Positions 62,739 to 64,000 of a DNA stretch of 64,000 nt are shown one piece after another. The DNA comes from Castor canadensis (lineage: Eukaryota; Chordata; Mammalia; Rodentia; Castoridae), in contig NC_133398.1 of NCBI RefSeq assembly GCF_047511655.1, forward strand, positions 108,144,332-108,208,331, given 5' to 3'. The translations under genes were made by a program, and so were the position numbers. The notes below the pieces were generated by a model. It was not told the origin of the DNA, did no database searches, and worked only from the letters and a program-made list of their open reading frames with translations. The first letter of the stretch is position 1; every line of letters begins with the position of its first letter.

Positions 62739-64000
62739 TCACTGGTTTCATCATGACTCATATTTTGGCAGCACTTCCTCTAAAGAAAATAACTCTTTTC
62801 TAGAAGTCTTCCTCTGTTAAAGAAAACCTTGCCGAGAAATCCAGTGACTATGCACATATGATAACACATACAAGGATTAATCTTCTTGGTAAGAGTAGAC
62901 TCATAAATTTCTCTTGCTTTCTTGAGTTTTGGCCACCTGTATGTCACTTATTCCCTTTTGTTGACACTATTCTCTCCACAACACTGCATCAGGATCACCC
63001 TGCTCCTTCCTTTTTCTGTGACCTTCGCTTGCTATCATTATCTCCACCTCTAAAGAGCAATTTTCTCTCAAAAATTAGTTGATGCTCCCTTTGTTTCTCT
63101 CATCCTGCTCCTTCTTTGGATAAGCTTTTATTAGCACATGACTAACAATTCTCAGCAGATAGCGAATTCTCAAATTCTCCTAAGTACCAAACTTTCTCAA
63201 CCCCTCTGTTAGAATTAACAGAAGACTCTGATCCTTCACTTTGCTTCTACTTTTCAATGGTTACATCAACAATCATAGATATCTAGTTCACAATCTTCAA
63301 ATCATCCCCATCCTGCTCATCGTTAGTCCTTCATGGAGAGTTTACTGAAAAATTCCACAGACTGCATTTGTATGTTCTCTTCAATCTCCCTCCTTTTCTT
63401 CTCAGCTGCTATACTACAACAAATCCTAATCTCAGCCTGGACAGCTACATCAGTCTCCTAATTTGTTCCTTTACATTCTGTCAACTGTTCCTTCCATCCA
63501 TCCTTCTGTCACCATGACATTGATCAAATTAATGCTGCTTTGCAACAATCAAAGGCTCCCTATTGCTACATCCTGACATAGAAGACCCTACAAACTAATG
63601 CGCCAAATCAAAATGTCTCCAAATATTACTGCTCATATACACATACTTGAAAACCAACTCAACTAATATTCCTGGGAAATGCCTGGCATTTTGTTGGGGG
63701 GGAGTAGAGAGAGAGAAGGCTTAAATTAATAGCCCACCCTGTGTCTGCCTTTAATCCTTCAGTCCTTTGAGGCTTAAAATCTTTTCCTTCATGCTGTACA
63801 ACCTAATATCCCACTCTCTTTTGCACTTGACTTTCATAGCTCTATCTTTGTATGTTTTTAAAATAATACTTATTTTATTTAAATTGATAGGATAAATGCT
63901 TATGCCCACTTTCCTACCTCTTCTTCATGAGATCTTGAACTCCTTGAGTGTAGGAAAGTTGTGACACTCATCATGTGGGTTGCTGTCCCTGGCCTGCACT

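Larger units (their letters stand above)
40874..64000 (+). repeat. Tandem segmental duplication, copy 2 (partial, 23,127 bp visible)
   Basis: It starts immediately after copy 1 with 'cataggcacc', then A where copy 1 has T (40884 versus 15123), and matches copy 1 from there to the window end (equivalent to 38237). The single length difference is one extra GA unit. Shared features include exon 2 with its nonsense codon and every repeat of copy 1 up to 38237. Confidence 0.97.
45521..64000. other. Upstream region of copy 2
   Basis: Duplicate of 19760-38237. It carries the same repeats and the same unrecognised stretches. Nothing is present here that copy 1 lacks, and no first exon of TRPC3 is seen. 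Confidence 0.7.

Overview
This is mammalian nuclear DNA: AT-rich, almost without long reading frames, and full of SINEs, LINE-1 3' ends, MaLR-type LTRs, MIR-like elements and dinucleotide microsatellites. The SINEs are composites of a B1/7SL-like half and a tRNA-like half, and one is ID-like. That points to a rodent, and my impression is a castorimorph (beaver or kangaroo-rat lineage), but this rests on remembered repeat styles and is tentative. There is no bacterial content, CRISPR array or operon.

The only gene I recognise is TRPC3 (short transient receptor potential channel 3), on the minus strand. Three consecutive exons lie in the expected order with intronic splice signals: exon 2 at 18988-19759 (N-terminus and ankyrin region, codons 1-256), exon 3 at 11920-12108 (codons 257-319) and exon 4 at about 228-392 (codon 320 onward). 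The copy looks dead. Codon 114 in exon 2 is TAA where human and mouse TRPC3 have Tyr, codon 342 in exon 4 is TAG where they have Arg, and the end of exon 4 diverges with no GT donor at the expected place. Introns are present, so it is not a retrocopy. It is either an unprocessed duplicate or the inactivated native locus.

The dominant structural feature is a head-to-tail tandem duplication with a 25,761-bp unit. Copy 1 is 15113-40873. Copy 2 starts at 40874 and runs off the window end, with 23,127 bp visible. The two copies align without a gap except for one extra GA unit in a (GA)n tract (25 versus 26 repeats), plus one T/A mismatch 11 bases into the unit. They share the TAA at codon 114. This is either a very recent segmental duplication or an assembly duplication, and the sequence alone cannot decide. 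Because only exon 2 lies inside the unit, the minus-strand order is exon 2 (copy 2), exon 2 (copy 1), exon 3, exon 4.

Layout: 1-12108 holds exon 4, intron 3 and exon 3. Intron 3 contains a 5'-inverted LINE-1, two MaLR LTRs (one with a nested SINE) and several SINEs. 12109-18987 is intron 2, with an older L1 tail, an ID-like SINE, an L1 with a possible 3' transduction, the duplication breakpoint and a MIR. 18988-40873 holds exon 2 and about 21 kb upstream, ending in a GC-richer block. 40874-64000 repeats 15113-38237. No exciting new system is evident. The points of interest are the duplication, the broken TRPC3 and several well-marked retrotransposition events.
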